NCBI GenBank assembly: GCA_963792405.1
Contig: CAWBVU010000006.1
Span: forward strand, 1,798,001 to 1,862,000
Reading direction: 5' to 3'
Origin: SZUA-442 sp963792405
GTDB taxonomy: Bacteria > Actinomycetota > Acidimicrobiia > Spongiisociales > UBA5794
DNA: 64,000 bases
Shown here: positions 25,436-35,539 of the stretch, in pieces
Numbering within the stretch: the first letter of the stretch is position 1
Layout: each line of letters opens with the position of its first letter
Made by a program: the position numbers and the translations under genes
The notes under the pieces: generated by a model
Database searches by the model: none
Told to the model about the DNA's origin: nothing
What the model saw: the letters and a program-made list of their open reading frames with translations, nothing else

Positions 25436-28400
25436 TCAGCTGTCGGAGGTCAGCTGCTTGCGCAGGTTCGCGATCGTGTCGGAGCTCGATCCGGGTTCCA
25501 CGCCGATGCGCGGGAGCTTCGCCGAGTTCCTGCTGTACCGCGACGGCCGGTCCACGGGGATCTCGTCCTCGCTCGCATCGTCATCGGATGACTCGGCCAC
25601 CGGTGCGGGCACCGACGGTGAGTAGTCGATCGAGGGCCTGACCTCCTCGTCCTCCGGAGTGTGGGGGCCCCACGGGTCGCCGGGGGACTCACGGTGGTGC
25701 GGTTGCTCGCGGCCCCAGCCCGGTTCATCGCTCCCCGGTTCGTCGCGCCCTGGGTCGTCGCGCCTGGGTTGTCGCGCCATGGGTCGCTGCCGGCCGATGG
25801 CTGATCCATCGACGGTGTCGGCTCGCTTCGACCATGTGTCTCCACGAAGGTCTGCTCCTTGAGCGCACGTGCCTCTCCGAGGGCATGCATCGCCTCGAAC
25901 CTGATGGCCTCGATGCTGTCGGCGCTGTCGGCGCTGTTGGCGGCCTCCTCCGCCCTCGCCGCGGCGATACGGTCGCGGAGCGACATCTCGCCCTGGGGCT
26001 CGGGAGCGGGCCGGTCGTCGAACGGGATCTCGGAGGCCGGCGTGTGCACCACGACGGGCGACACAGCCGGGTGGGCGTCATCGGGACCCGTCGCCTGCGG
26101 TGACGTCGACCACCACGCTGCGGGCTCGGCGCCCTCGTGGACCGGCGCCTCGACCCGATCCGGTTCCCTCGACTCCAGTGCCGCGATCCTCGCCTCGAGC
26201 GCGGTCTCACGCTCGGCGAGCTCGGCCCTGGCCGCCTCGATCGCCGCCTCCCTCTCGAGCATCTCGTGGTGCGCCCTGTCGTTCGCGCCCGTCACGGAGC
26301 GGAGTTCCTCGATCTCGGCGAGCAGCTCGACCTCGCGTGACTCGAGATGTGCCAGGCGTTCGGCTACCCCGTCGTCGTGGCCGCCGGAGGCAGGAGCGGT
26401 GCTGCGTGCCTCCTCGAGTTCTGCCTTCAGCCTGTCGACTTCCTCGTCCCTCGCCGAGACCTGCTCGAGCAGTTCAGCCGCCGTGGTGAGCTTGGTGCGC
26501 AGCAGGCCGACCTCGGACTCCAGCTCGGCCTCCCGGCCCCTGAGCGCGTCCACGACATCGTGGAGCCGCGTCGTCGTCTCCTCGGCGTCTCGCAGCCGTT
26601 CCGAGAGGTCGGTGGCCTCATGTGCACTCGTCTCGACGTTCATCAGTGTCTCCTCGATCTCGCGCTCGCGTTGTTCGAGGGCGGCCTGCGCCTCGACGAG
26701 TTCGTTCTCCCTTGCTTCGAGCTCGGCCCGGACCGACTCGAACGCCGCAGCCTTCTCCTCCGCGGCCTCCCTCTGCCCCTCCACGGCCTCCGCCGTCACG
26801 GCGAGCTCGGCCTCCTTCTCCTCGATGGCCAGCTTCGCCTCCGCCAGATCCCGCTCCCTCGCATCGAGCTCGGCCCGGACCGACTCGAACGCCGCAGCCT
26901 TCTCCTCCGCGGCCTCCCTCTGCCCCTCCACGGCCTCCGCCGTCACGGCGAGCTCGGCCTCCTTCTCCTCGATGGCCAGCTTCGCCTCCGCCAGATCCCG
27001 CTCCCTCGCATCGAGCTCGGCCCGGACCGACTCGAACGCCGCAGCCTTCTCCTCCGCGGCCTCCCTCTGCCCCGCCAGGGCCTCCGCTGCCGTGGCGAGC
27101 TCGGCCTCCTTCTCCTCGAGCCGCACCCGGAGCTCCTCGAGGGCCATTGCGGTCTCCTGCAGGTGGCGTTCGGATTCGTGCACGGTGTCCCGGGTGCTGT
27201 CGATCCTCGCCTCCCTGGCCTCGAGGTCCTCGAGCCGTGCGCGGACGTCGGCTTCGACGAGCTCGCGATCGGCCCTGGCCGCTGCCTCGACCTCACGCAT
27301 CCGTTCGTCGAACTCCGCGGACTGCTGTTCGATCTCGAGGCGCCGCTGCTCGAGCGCCGCGGTCTGACCCTCGGCGGACGCACGGATACCTGCTGCCTCG
27401 CGCTGCGCCCTCTCCACGACCTCGAACGCCTGTTCCTCCGCATCGGCGAGCTCGTCCGCCTGCTTGCGAGCGGCCTCGAGGATCGACCGTGCCTGGTCCT
27501 GGATGGTCGACGACTCGATGCGGATCAGCTCCGCCTCGTCCCGTGCAGACTGGAGCACCAGCTCGGCCTGTTCCTCGGTCGCCTTCGCCGCTGCTCTCCT
27601 GAGCTCCGCCTGCTCGAGGTACTCGTTCGCCTGATCCCGCAGCTGCGCGGCTTCCTCTTCTGCAGCGCGGCGGATCTCAGCGGCCCGAGCCTTCACCTGC
27701 TCTGCCTGTTCGATCTGCTCCCTGGCCGCAGCCGCCTGCTCACGCATGCGCGTGACGTCCTCCATGGCGTCCGCACGCAGCTCGGTCGCCTCTTCTCGCA
27801 TCGCGGCAGCCTCGGCCTCGACCCGGCTTCGCAACGTCGCGAGCTCCTCATCGAGTGCGGCCCGGGCGGTTGACGCCTCCGCGTCGAACGCCGTGCGCCT
27901 GGAGGAGATCTCCTCGTCGGCGTCGTCGAGCCTGGCCTTCGCCTCCCGCGCGTCCGCGTGCGCCTGGGCCTGGAGCCCCTCGGCCTCCTCGACGAGTTGG
28001 CCGGCGGTCGCCACCGCCTCGGCGAGCTTGTCGTTCGCCTCCTCGACCCGTGCCTCGGCCTCTGCGGTGAGTCGCAGCGCGGCGTCATTCGCCTCGGCGA
28101 TCAACCCATCGGCGTGGTCGCTCATGGCCGCTGCAGCTCGCTCGCGTTCGGCCGCGAGCGAGAGCCGCTGGTGGGCATCCTCGCGAATCGAGGCGACCTC
28201 CTCCGCAGTGGCGGCAGTCTCGGCCTTTCGCTCACTCCGGGCTCGTGCAACGGCCTTCTTTGCCGCGATGACCTTCAGCTGCATCTCGGCGACCGTCTGC
28301 TCGGCGTCGCGCTCCGCCTGCTCGACGAGCGCCCTGGCCTCGTGCTTCATCGATGCGGCTGCGGTCTCCGCCTGCGTGCGGATCGCCTCTGCCTCCTCGA

Positions 28401-29649
28401 CGATCTGCTGTGCGGTCTGCCGAGCGTCCTCGACGATCCTCGCAGCCTGCTCCTTCGCCTCGGCGAGGGCATGCTCCGCCTCGTCACGCTTCCGGCTCGA
28501 CTCGTCGCGGAACTCCTGGGCCTCGACCCGCAGTGCGGCTGCGCCGTCGCGGGCCGTGGCGAGGGTCTCCGCCGCCTTCTGCTCTGCCTCGGTGGCCATG
28601 GCGCGGAGCTGGGCGATCTCGGCCTCGCGCTCCTTGAGCTCCGCCGCACCCTCCTCCGCCGCCTGCTCCGCCTCATCGAGGAGGGCGATGGCCTCCGTCT
28701 TGAGGCGCTCGGCCTCTGCGAGGGCATCGGCCCTGACCTTCTCGGCCTCTGCGACGAGTTCGGCCGCACGCTCGTTCGCCCTGCCCACGACATCGTCCAT
28801 CTGGGCCTGCGCCTCGGAGACGAGGTACTCGACGCGCTTCGTGGCGCGATGGTCCGCATCCTCCGTCGACCGGGTCGCCGCCTCCTCGGCCATCACGAGC
28901 ATCTCCTGGACGCGCTCTTCGGCCTCGGCGACGATCGAGGCCGCCTTCACGTTGGCCTCGTCGACGGCTCTCTGCGCTGCAGCGACGTCGGCGTCGGCCC
29001 TGAGCCGAATGGCATCGGCGGCAGCCTCGGCATCGGAGATGATCGACATCGACCGCTCCTCGACCCGTCGCATCGTGCCCACGGGGTCGATCTCGACGCC
29101 TTCCTCCGAGTCGGTGATCATCGTGCCAGCAATGAGGGCCTCGATCTCCTCCCTGACGCGATCGCGCTCGACGCTCAGCTCCTTGACCCGCTCCTCGGCC
29201 TCGTCGACGGTCTTGCGCATCGCCGCTGCCTCACGCTGGGCCTGGGCGATGATCTCCGTGGCCTCCCGCTGCGCGGCATCGAGGTCCTCCGGGATCTGAC
29301 CGATGGGAACACCGACGCCCTCGAGGATCTCATCCGCGCGGGTCTTCGCCTCTGCCTCGATCTGGGCGGCCTGCTTGCGAGCCCTGTCGAGAATGCGATC
29401 CTTGGAGTCGAACACGGCGGCAATGGCGGCGTCGACCGACTGGCCACTCTCGTCCTTGACCTTGCGCGCCTCGTACTCGGCCTGCTGGAGCCGGAGCCTG
29501 GCCTCCTGGGCCCACTCCTCGAGCTCGCGGAAGTTCGACTCGAGCTCCGAGAGGAAGGCGCGCACTTCGCGTTTGTCGTATCCCCTCCGGGACGTCGAGA
29601 ACTCGCGTTCCTCGATCGAGGTGGGGAGCTGAGGGTCCTTGGTCGTCAC
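25436..29649 (-). CDS. Giant DivIVA-domain coiled-coil polarity protein (apparent C-terminal frameshift)
   Basis: About 1,400 residues. Residues 1-60 match the DivIVA N-terminal domain (IEEREFSTSRRGYDKREVRA, then FLSELESNFRELEEW), which binds curved membrane. Residues about 90-1150 are near-continuous Ala/Glu/Arg/Gln coiled coil, as in Streptomyces Scy and other polar scaffold proteins. A Pro/Ser/Asp-rich tail follows. The frame that carries the coil runs on to a stop at 25450 but becomes basic and protein-unlike. A second frame, from about 25780 down to 25436, continues naturally and ends RKQLTSDS. One missing base (or two extra) between about 25700 and 25800 would explain it; error or real break is unknown. 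GTG start. Confidence 0.85.
26719..27120 (-). repeat. 147-bp tandem repeat inside the coiled-coil gene
   Basis: Two copies, 26719-26865 and 26866-27012, appear identical. A third, 27013 to about 27120, is partial and diverged. The unit is 147 bp, 49 codons, exactly seven heptads, so each added copy keeps the coiled-coil register. It encodes ESVRAELDARERDLAEAKLA and flanking residues at about positions 879-977 of the protein. Confidence 0.9.
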
Positions 29650-29770
29650 GTACCGTCCGTTCCTGTCTTCGATAGGTGTCGGCGGTTCGTGTCGTTGGCT
29701 TAATCGGTTCGTCCCTCACCATTTCGACCCGAAGCGGCATGACTAGTCACGGCGAAACCCAAGGGGGAAG

Positions 29771-29785
29771 CGGCTTCGGAAGCCG
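29771..29785 (-). terminator. Possible weak terminator after PEP carboxykinase gene
   Basis: CGGCTT-CGG-AAGCCG forms a 6-bp stem with a 3-nt loop 22 bp downstream of the carboxykinase stop. No clean T-run follows on the minus strand, so an intrinsic terminator is doubtful. Confidence 0.3.
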
Positions 29786-29806
29786 AGACCCGCCGCGGAA
29801 CCGGCC

Positions 29807-31333
29807 TCAGAGCGCGTCAACGATGGACTGGTCGAGCCCAGGGAACTGCCGGATGTACTCGTGCCGCTCGGCCTTGAGCTGCTGGACGATCCGGTCGTAC
29901 TCGTCGAGCCGTCCCTGCCGCGCATACAGGTCCCTCGGGCGGAGGAGATCGGGGTTTGGGAACCCGGGCAGGTCAGCTGCGATCAGGTATCCGAAATCGG
30001 GATCTTCCTCCCACACGATCGTGTCCTCCACGATGCCGGTGATGACGGCACTCGAGTCTGGGATCGTGACCTTGATCGACCGCTCGTCGCCGTCACCTCC
30101 GCCGACACGTCCCGTGTTCATGACGTACACCTCGACGTCGGGCATCGTCTCGAGCAGCTCGAGGAAGCGGTTGCCCATCAGCGCGTCGTTGTCGAAGAAG
30201 AACGGGTTGGTGCCCGGCACGCGGAGGCTCTTGCCCGCCTCCGCCGCCCCGCCGGCGCTCGTCCCCTTCGTCTCCCCCAGCATGAAGTACGCGGCGTCCT
30301 GCTCCCGCTTGAGCTTGGCCACGGCCGGGATGATGTTCTCGTTGCGATTGAGCAACAGGATGTAGCTGACGGGTGGCAGGTTGTTCGGGTCCCTGTGCCG
30401 GATGTCGGCGAGGGAGAAGGTCGAGCGACCATTCGCCGTGTACGAGTCGTTGAAGAAGTCGACTTTCCCGTCGGGGCTCACCCATGTGCTCTCGAGCCAT
30501 GCGCTCGGGTTGGTCGTCCCCGCATAGATCGTCGGCTCGTCATCCGGGTCGAGCCCGAACGTCTTCGCGAAGCACCCGTTCTCGGTCGCGTAGACCTTCC
30601 CTCCCCGGAACAACGCGTTGAAGTCGTCCTGCACCGGGAGGGACCCGAGCTGGTCGCGGAACGTCGTCGTCGTCTTGCCCGTGCCGGAGAGGCCGAGGAT
30701 CAGCGCCGCCCTCTCCTCTCCTCGCACATCGGGAAAGGTCTTGAGGCCCGAGTGCAGCGCCAGGCCGCCCTTCTCATAGACGAGGTGGTTCCACATCCTC
30801 AAGCCGCCCATCTTCGACTCCCCGAAGTAGTCGGACCCGAAGACCCTCGTGACGTAGTTGTCCAGATCGACGGTGATGAGGCAGTCGTTCGGCTTTCCTT
30901 CGCCCTTGAGCCCCGGCGTGTAGATGACGGTGAACTCCGGCTCCCACTCGTCGTCCTTGGGGAAGTACAGCTGCTGCTGCATGGCGGGGATGTTGGCCTG
31001 CGTGCGCTCCATGAAGAGGCGGGATCCCGTGCGGAAATCGGGATCAGGGCCGATGTAGCCCTCGATGAGGATCATGTCCTTGTCGGCGATGTACGCATCC
31101 TGCCTGGCCGCCCACTCGTCTGCCTCCGCCCTTGTGATCCGGTTCTTGAAGTTCTCCCGTTCGGTGACGAAGAAGGTGGAGGGTGCGAGGCGGGCCTTCA
31201 CCTTGGCCTTGTAGTTGATGTTGCCGAACTCCGTGACGGTGATGTCCGACATGTACTCCTCGACCCAGGCCCGCATCTCTGCCTGGGTCGGGTTGACGGC
31301 CACGGATCTCGCCTTCGGGAGCTCGAACCCCAT
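29807..31333 (-). CDS. PEP carboxykinase (ATP)-like, divergent paralog
   Basis: 508 residues with the PEPCK nucleotide loop ILGLSGTGKTTTTF, a kinase-2-like VQDDFNALF and ENGCFAKTFGL, the counterparts of DDEHGW and EGGCYAKTI in ordinary ATP-type enzymes. The N-terminal substrate motif TGRSxxDK of canonical enzymes is not recognisable; this region reads FFVTERENFKNRITRAEADE. It probably still interconverts oxaloacetate and PEP, but activity is less certain than for the second copy at 40.6-42.1 kb. The ATG at 31333 is chosen for GGAGG upstream; 31345 is also in frame. Confidence 0.8.
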   Translation of the reverse strand: MGFELPKARSVAVNPTQAEMRAWVEEYMSDITVTEFGNINYKAKVKARLAPSTFFVTERENFKNRITRAEADEWAARQDAYIADKDMILIEGYIGPDPDFRTGSRLFMERTQANIPAMQQQLYFPKDDEWEPEFTVIYTPGLKGEGKPNDCLITVDLDNYVTRVFGSDYFGESKMGGLRMWNHLVYEKGGLALHSGLKTFPDVRGEERAALILGLSGTGKTTTTFRDQLGSLPVQDDFNALFRGGKVYATENGCFAKTFGLDPDDEPTIYAGTTNPSAWLESTWVSPDGKVDFFNDSYTANGRSTFSLADIRHRDPNNLPPVSYILLLNRNENIIPAVAKLKREQDAAYFMLGETKGTSAGGAAEAGKSLRVPGTNPFFFDNDALMGNRFLELLETMPDVEVYVMNTGRVGGGDGDERSIKVTIPDSSAVITGIVEDTIVWEEDPDFGYLIAADLPGFPNPDLLRPRDLYARQGRLDEYDRIVQQLKAERHEYIRQFPGLDQSIVDAL

Positions 31334-31436
31334 CGTGTCCTCCATCGTCGCGTGCGCAGCTTCGCGTGCGCCTCGTCGAATCCTTAGCGTTCACGTGTGA
31401 CAATAGCGGCCGGTCGTGCGCCCGCGGAGGGGAGCC

Positions 31437-33155
31437 TCACGACGACTCCATGGCGTCGATCAGCCAGGCCGCCAGTGCCTTCCCCACCTGCTCGGCTCGG
31501 AGGGCCAGTCGGTTCTCCTCGCCGATCCAGTCACCGGACTTGGGGAAGGGCCCTGTGAGGTCGACGTAGACCTTGAGCTTCGGCTCGGTTCCCGAGGGAC
31601 GGGCGAGAACCCGCCCCGACGCACCGAGATCGAGCTCGATGAGGTTGGTGGATCCGAGGTACCTCGGCCGTCGCTCGGCACCAGCGGCGTAGTCGGTCGT
31701 CCCGGCCACGGCCATGCCGTCCACGTCCGATGGAGGCGCCGAGCGAATCGCAGCCATACCTCTCTCGATCTCACGGGCACCTTCGGCACCCTCCCGCCGC
31801 AGCGAGACCTGGGTCGACACCCACACGCCGTACGTCCGGTAGAGCTCACCGAGGCGATCGAGCACCGTCGCACCGTCGGCCGCCGCACCTGCAGCGAGGG
31901 TGGCGAAGGCGACCGCCGCCGAGATGCCGTCCTTGTCCCTGACCGTCGTGCCCACCGAGTATCCGAGGGCCTCCTCGAACCCGAGTACGAGGTCGCCCTT
32001 GCCCTGCTCGGCGAGGTCGAGCGCGGCGTTGCAGATCCACTTGAAACCGGTGAGGGTCTGCGCGAACGGGACGCCGTGGCGTTCGGCGATCGTACCGAGC
32101 ATCGGAGTGGACACGACGGAGTTGATGACCGGTCCAAGGGGGCCTCGCGTCGTGAGGAGGAACTCGGCGAGCAGGCATCCCACCTGGTTGCCGGTCAGCG
32201 GCCGCCAGACTCCCCCCGGGAACGGTACCGACACAGCGAGCCGGTCCGCATCAGGGTCGTTGGCGAACACGAGGTCGGCGTCGATCGCGGCCGCGAGCTC
32301 GTTGGCGAGATCCATCGCCCCTGGTTCCTCCGGGTTCGGGAACGAGACCGTGGGGAAGGTCCCGTCCGGTTCGTACTGCCTGGCAACGGGATGCACGGAC
32401 GTGAACCCGAAGCGGCGCAGCGCCGTGGTGACGGCGGCGCCGCCGACCCCGTGCATCGCCGTGTAGACGATCGAGAGGCCACGATCGCCGGTCAACGGGG
32501 GGAGCTGGGTCGCCACGTCGTGGAGGTACCGGTCGAAGACCTCGGGATCGACTCGCGCGACGTTCGGCTGATCGAAAGGTGCCGCGGGCCTCGGCACGCC
32601 GTTGGCCGGGCCGACCCCTGCGATCTCCGCCGCGATCTCGACATCGGTCGGGCTGACGATTTGGCCGCCGTGGGATCCGTACACCTTGTAGCCGTTGTCA
32701 GCGGGCGGGTTGTGGCTCGCCGTGATGACGATCGACGCACACGCGCCGGAGGTGAGTCCCGTATACGCGACGAGGGGTGTCGGCGTGGGGTCGGGGAAGT
32801 AGGCGACACGGAAGCCAGCGGCACTCAGCACCCCGATGGTGTCCTCCATGAATGCCTGCGACGAGGGTCGCGCGTCCCGGCCGACAACCACGAGCCGATC
32901 GGCGGGCTCCGTGCGTGACCGCAGGTAGGACGCGAGCCCGGCGGTGGTGCGGATCACGACAGCTCGATTCATGCGGTTCGATCCCGCCTCGACCGCTCCC
33001 CTGATCCCCGCCGTGCCGAACTCGAGGAATCCCGCCATGCGATCGTCGATCTCGTCTGTCGCCCCCGAGGCGACGAGGGAGGACAACTCGGCTCTGGTGA
33101 CGGGATCGGGGTCGGCGTCGATCCAATCGCGTGCGCGGTTCTCGAGATCGGTCAT
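31437..33155 (-). CDS. Phospho-sugar mutase (phosphoglucomutase/phosphopentomutase type)
   Basis: 572 residues, four-domain alpha-D-phosphohexomutase. Catalytic phosphoserine loop IVITASHNPPADNGYKVYG, Mg loop ANDPDADRLAV, sugar loop GFEEALGYSVG and phosphate loop RPSGTEPKLKVYV are all intact. The length and FEEALGY match the PGM2/PgcA-like group that interconverts glucose-1-phosphate and glucose-6-phosphate (or pentose phosphates). It could receive the glucose-1-phosphate made by GalT. No strong ribosome site; the upstream glpD gene is divergent. Confidence 0.9.
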   Translation of the reverse strand: MTDLENRARDWIDADPDPVTRAELSSLVASGATDEIDDRMAGFLEFGTAGIRGAVEAGSNRMNRAVVIRTTAGLASYLRSRTEPADRLVVVGRDARPSSQAFMEDTIGVLSAAGFRVAYFPDPTPTPLVAYTGLTSGACASIVITASHNPPADNGYKVYGSHGGQIVSPTDVEIAAEIAGVGPANGVPRPAAPFDQPNVARVDPEVFDRYLHDVATQLPPLTGDRGLSIVYTAMHGVGGAAVTTALRRFGFTSVHPVARQYEPDGTFPTVSFPNPEEPGAMDLANELAAAIDADLVFANDPDADRLAVSVPFPGGVWRPLTGNQVGCLLAEFLLTTRGPLGPVINSVVSTPMLGTIAERHGVPFAQTLTGFKWICNAALDLAEQGKGDLVLGFEEALGYSVGTTVRDKDGISAAVAFATLAAGAAADGATVLDRLGELYRTYGVWVSTQVSLRREGAEGAREIERGMAAIRSAPPSDVDGMAVAGTTDYAAGAERRPRYLGSTNLIELDLGASGRVLARPSGTEPKLKVYVDLTGPFPKSGDWIGEENRLALRAEQVGKALAAWLIDAMESS

Positions 33156-33261
33156 GTGCCGAGGCTACTCACCGCCGGGATGGCACGGCCGGCAGCAGTG
33201 CGGCGACTCCCCCGCTCGGGCGTCCGACGAGAGCCGAACGCGCGGGGAGTAGCCTTCGCGC

Positions 33262-34965
33262 ATGGACACCTCGGCACTCGGCCCCGCCTACCGCGCGGAG
33301 ACGTTGGACGTGCTCGACGGAGGATCCTTCGATGTCGTCGTCATCGGAGGTGGCATCACCGGGGCGGGGTGCGCCCTCGACGCGGTGTCGCGAGGCCTGA
33401 CCGTGGCCCTCATCGAGCAGCGGGACCTCTCCTCCGGCACGTCGAGCAGGTCCTCCAAGCTCTTCCACGGGGGTCTGCGATACCTGGAGCAGTTCGACTT
33501 CAAGCTCGTCAACGAGGCACTCCACGAACGCGAGTTGATCCGCCAGAACCTCGCTCCCTACATGGTGTGGCCCGTGCCGTTCGTCTATCCGCTGCGCCAT
33601 CGGATCTGGGAACGTGCGTACGTCACCGCGGGCATCACCCTGTACGAGGGGATGGCGAAGCTCGGCGGTAACACCCTTCCCCATCAGTGGCAGCTGAGCC
33701 GAACCGAGCTGCGGCGGGTGTTCCCGAGCATCAAGCCAGATGCCTTCGTGGGAGGCATCCGCTATTACGACGCAGGCACGGACGACGCCAGGTACACCAT
33801 CGCCGTGGCGCGGACCGCGGCGATGCTCGGCGCACGCGTCCTCACGAGCGCCAGGGTGAATGGGTTCCTGCGATCCGGCGGCACCGTGACCGGTGTCACG
33901 GCGACCTGCCTCGAGACGGGAAGGGACATCGAGGTGAGCGCGAGGGTGGTCGTCAACGCCACCGGCGTGTGGACCGATCGGACCGAACGACTCGTCGGCG
34001 ACACCCACACCGACGTCACGGCATCGAAGGGCATCCACATCGTGGTGCCGAGGGAGCGCATCGATTCGCGGGTCGGATTCATCACCAAGACGTCGTCGAG
34101 CGTGCTGTTCCTCATTCCCCATGAGGAGTTCTGGCACATCGGGACGACGGACACACCGTGGAAGCTCGGACTCGCACACCCAGCCGCGAGCCGTCGTGAC
34201 ATCGAGTACGTGCTCGAGCAGGCCAATCAGGTGATCGAGCCGCCGCTCACCCACGACGACGTCGTGGGGGTCTACGCGGGCCTTCGCCCGCTCGTCAGTG
34301 GCGATGCCGAGTCGACGGCGAAGCTGTCGAGGGAACACGTCATCACCATCCCCGCGCCCGGCCTCGTGACGATCGCGGGTGGCAAGTACACGACCTACCG
34401 CGTCATGGCCGAGGACACCATCGATCGGGCGTTCGAATCGATCAGCGTGACCGTGCCGCCGAGCGTCACCGAGCAGATCCCCCTCGTCGGTACCGATGGC
34501 TACGAGTCGCTCCGTGCCCGGGTCGACGAGGTCGCTGCCTCGCATGGCGTCACACCCGACGAGATGCGAAGGCTCCTGAGGCGGTACGGGGCAGAGGCGA
34601 CCACGATCCTCGACATGGCCGCATCCGACCCGATGCTCGCGGAGCGCATTCCGTCGGGCCGGTACCTCGGCGCCGAGGTGCTGTTCGCCGTCGAGCGCGA
34701 AGGCGCGCTGCACCTCGACGACGTGCTCACGAGGCGCACGCGCCTGTCCATCGAGTGCAAGGATCGCGGCGTGCTCGGCGCTCCCTTCGTGGCCGCGATC
34801 ATGGCGGACGCCCTGGGTTGGGATGAGGCGACGGTCGCTCGCGAGATCGAGCACTACGAGGCGAGGGTGGAGGCTGAGCTCGACTCCCAGACCCAGCCGG
34901 ATGATCACACGGCCGACGCCGCCAGGATGGGAGCGCCCGACATCCGGACCATGGGCTCCGAATAG
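33262..34965 (+). CDS. glpD: Aerobic glycerol-3-phosphate dehydrogenase
   Basis: 567 residues. FAD dinucleotide fold FDVVVIGGGITGAGCALDAV at residues 23-42, then RDLSSGTSSRSSKLFHGGLR and YLEQFDFKLVNEALHERE, as in GlpD. The C-terminal cap domain is present (GVLGAPFVAAIMADALGWDE). Oxidises glycerol-3-phosphate to dihydroxyacetone phosphate at the membrane and passes electrons to quinone. Neither glpK nor glpF is adjacent. Converges on the RDD gene. Confidence 0.95.
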   Translation: MDTSALGPAYRAETLDVLDGGSFDVVVIGGGITGAGCALDAVSRGLTVALIEQRDLSSGTSSRSSKLFHGGLRYLEQFDFKLVNEALHERELIRQNLAPYMVWPVPFVYPLRHRIWERAYVTAGITLYEGMAKLGGNTLPHQWQLSRTELRRVFPSIKPDAFVGGIRYYDAGTDDARYTIAVARTAAMLGARVLTSARVNGFLRSGGTVTGVTATCLETGRDIEVSARVVVNATGVWTDRTERLVGDTHTDVTASKGIHIVVPRERIDSRVGFITKTSSSVLFLIPHEEFWHIGTTDTPWKLGLAHPAASRRDIEYVLEQANQVIEPPLTHDDVVGVYAGLRPLVSGDAESTAKLSREHVITIPAPGLVTIAGGKYTTYRVMAEDTIDRAFESISVTVPPSVTEQIPLVGTDGYESLRARVDEVAASHGVTPDEMRRLLRRYGAEATTILDMAASDPMLAERIPSGRYLGAEVLFAVEREGALHLDDVLTRRTRLSIECKDRGVLGAPFVAAIMADALGWDEATVAREIEHYEARVEAELDSQTQPDDHTADAARMGAPDIRTMGSE

Positions 34966-35014
34966 CAGTGTTCGAAATGACCGGACCCCGAGTCGCCGGG
35001 CTCCGAGTGACCTC

Positions 35015-35539
35015 TCACGACGGGGGCGGCGCCGTGTCCTCCGGGATTCCCCTGAGCAAGTAGGCGCGGGCGGGTTCGCGTGAGTAGTCGTACACGACGT
35101 AGGTGTTCGCCATGTGGTCGTGCCACGCCTTGCGGTCGGGGTCGACCAGCACCCACAGGTACCCGGCCCAGAAGACGATCGCCGACAGCGCGTAGCCGAG
35201 GACGCGCACGATGCTGCGACTGATGGTCGGTGGCATTCCCGAGGGTGACACCACCTTGAGGCCCATGATGGATTTGCCGATGGTCCTGCCCGTCAACGCC
35301 CAGAAGACGACGAAGTACAGGCCCGCGATGAAAGGGATCAGGAAGACGTAGAGCGCCGACAGTGAGAGTCGGATCTGCACGCCGAGCGTCTCGAGGAGGT
35401 TGTCGGCGAGCACGGCGATCCAACCGCCGAGGGCGATGATGCCCGCAACGATCGCGAGGTCGACGGCGTAGGCGAGGAGCCTCGTGACGAATCCCGCCGG
35501 CCGCCCATCGAGCAGCTCCGTGTCGTCGATGTCGGTCAT
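35015..35539 (-). CDS. RDD-family membrane protein
   Basis: 174 residues. The RDD signature is present: AGFVTRLLAYAVDLAIVAGI (Arg and Asp), FWALTGRTIGKSIMGLKVVS, and the closing VDPDRKAWHDHMANTYVV. Four hydrophobic helices are expected. RDD proteins are small transporters or membrane accessory proteins with few defined substrates. Its ATG overlaps the upstream gene's stop as ATGA, so the two are coupled. Confidence 0.88.
   Translation of the reverse strand: MTDIDDTELLDGRPAGFVTRLLAYAVDLAIVAGIIALGGWIAVLADNLLETLGVQIRLSLSALYVFLIPFIAGLYFVVFWALTGRTIGKSIMGLKVVSPSGMPPTISRSIVRVLGYALSAIVFWAGYLWVLVDPDRKAWHDHMANTYVVYDYSREPARAYLLRGIPEDTAPPPS

Noticed and set aside
26719..27120. CRISPR-like array
   Set aside because: The repeats are 147 bp, contiguous, without spacers, and in frame within a coding sequence.
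25859..29703. Very long open frames antisense to the coiled-coil gene
   Set aside because: They mirror the Glu/Ala/Arg-rich coil in complementary frames of GC-rich DNA, giving Ser/Ala- or Leu/Arg-rich low-complexity proteins with no ribosome sites.
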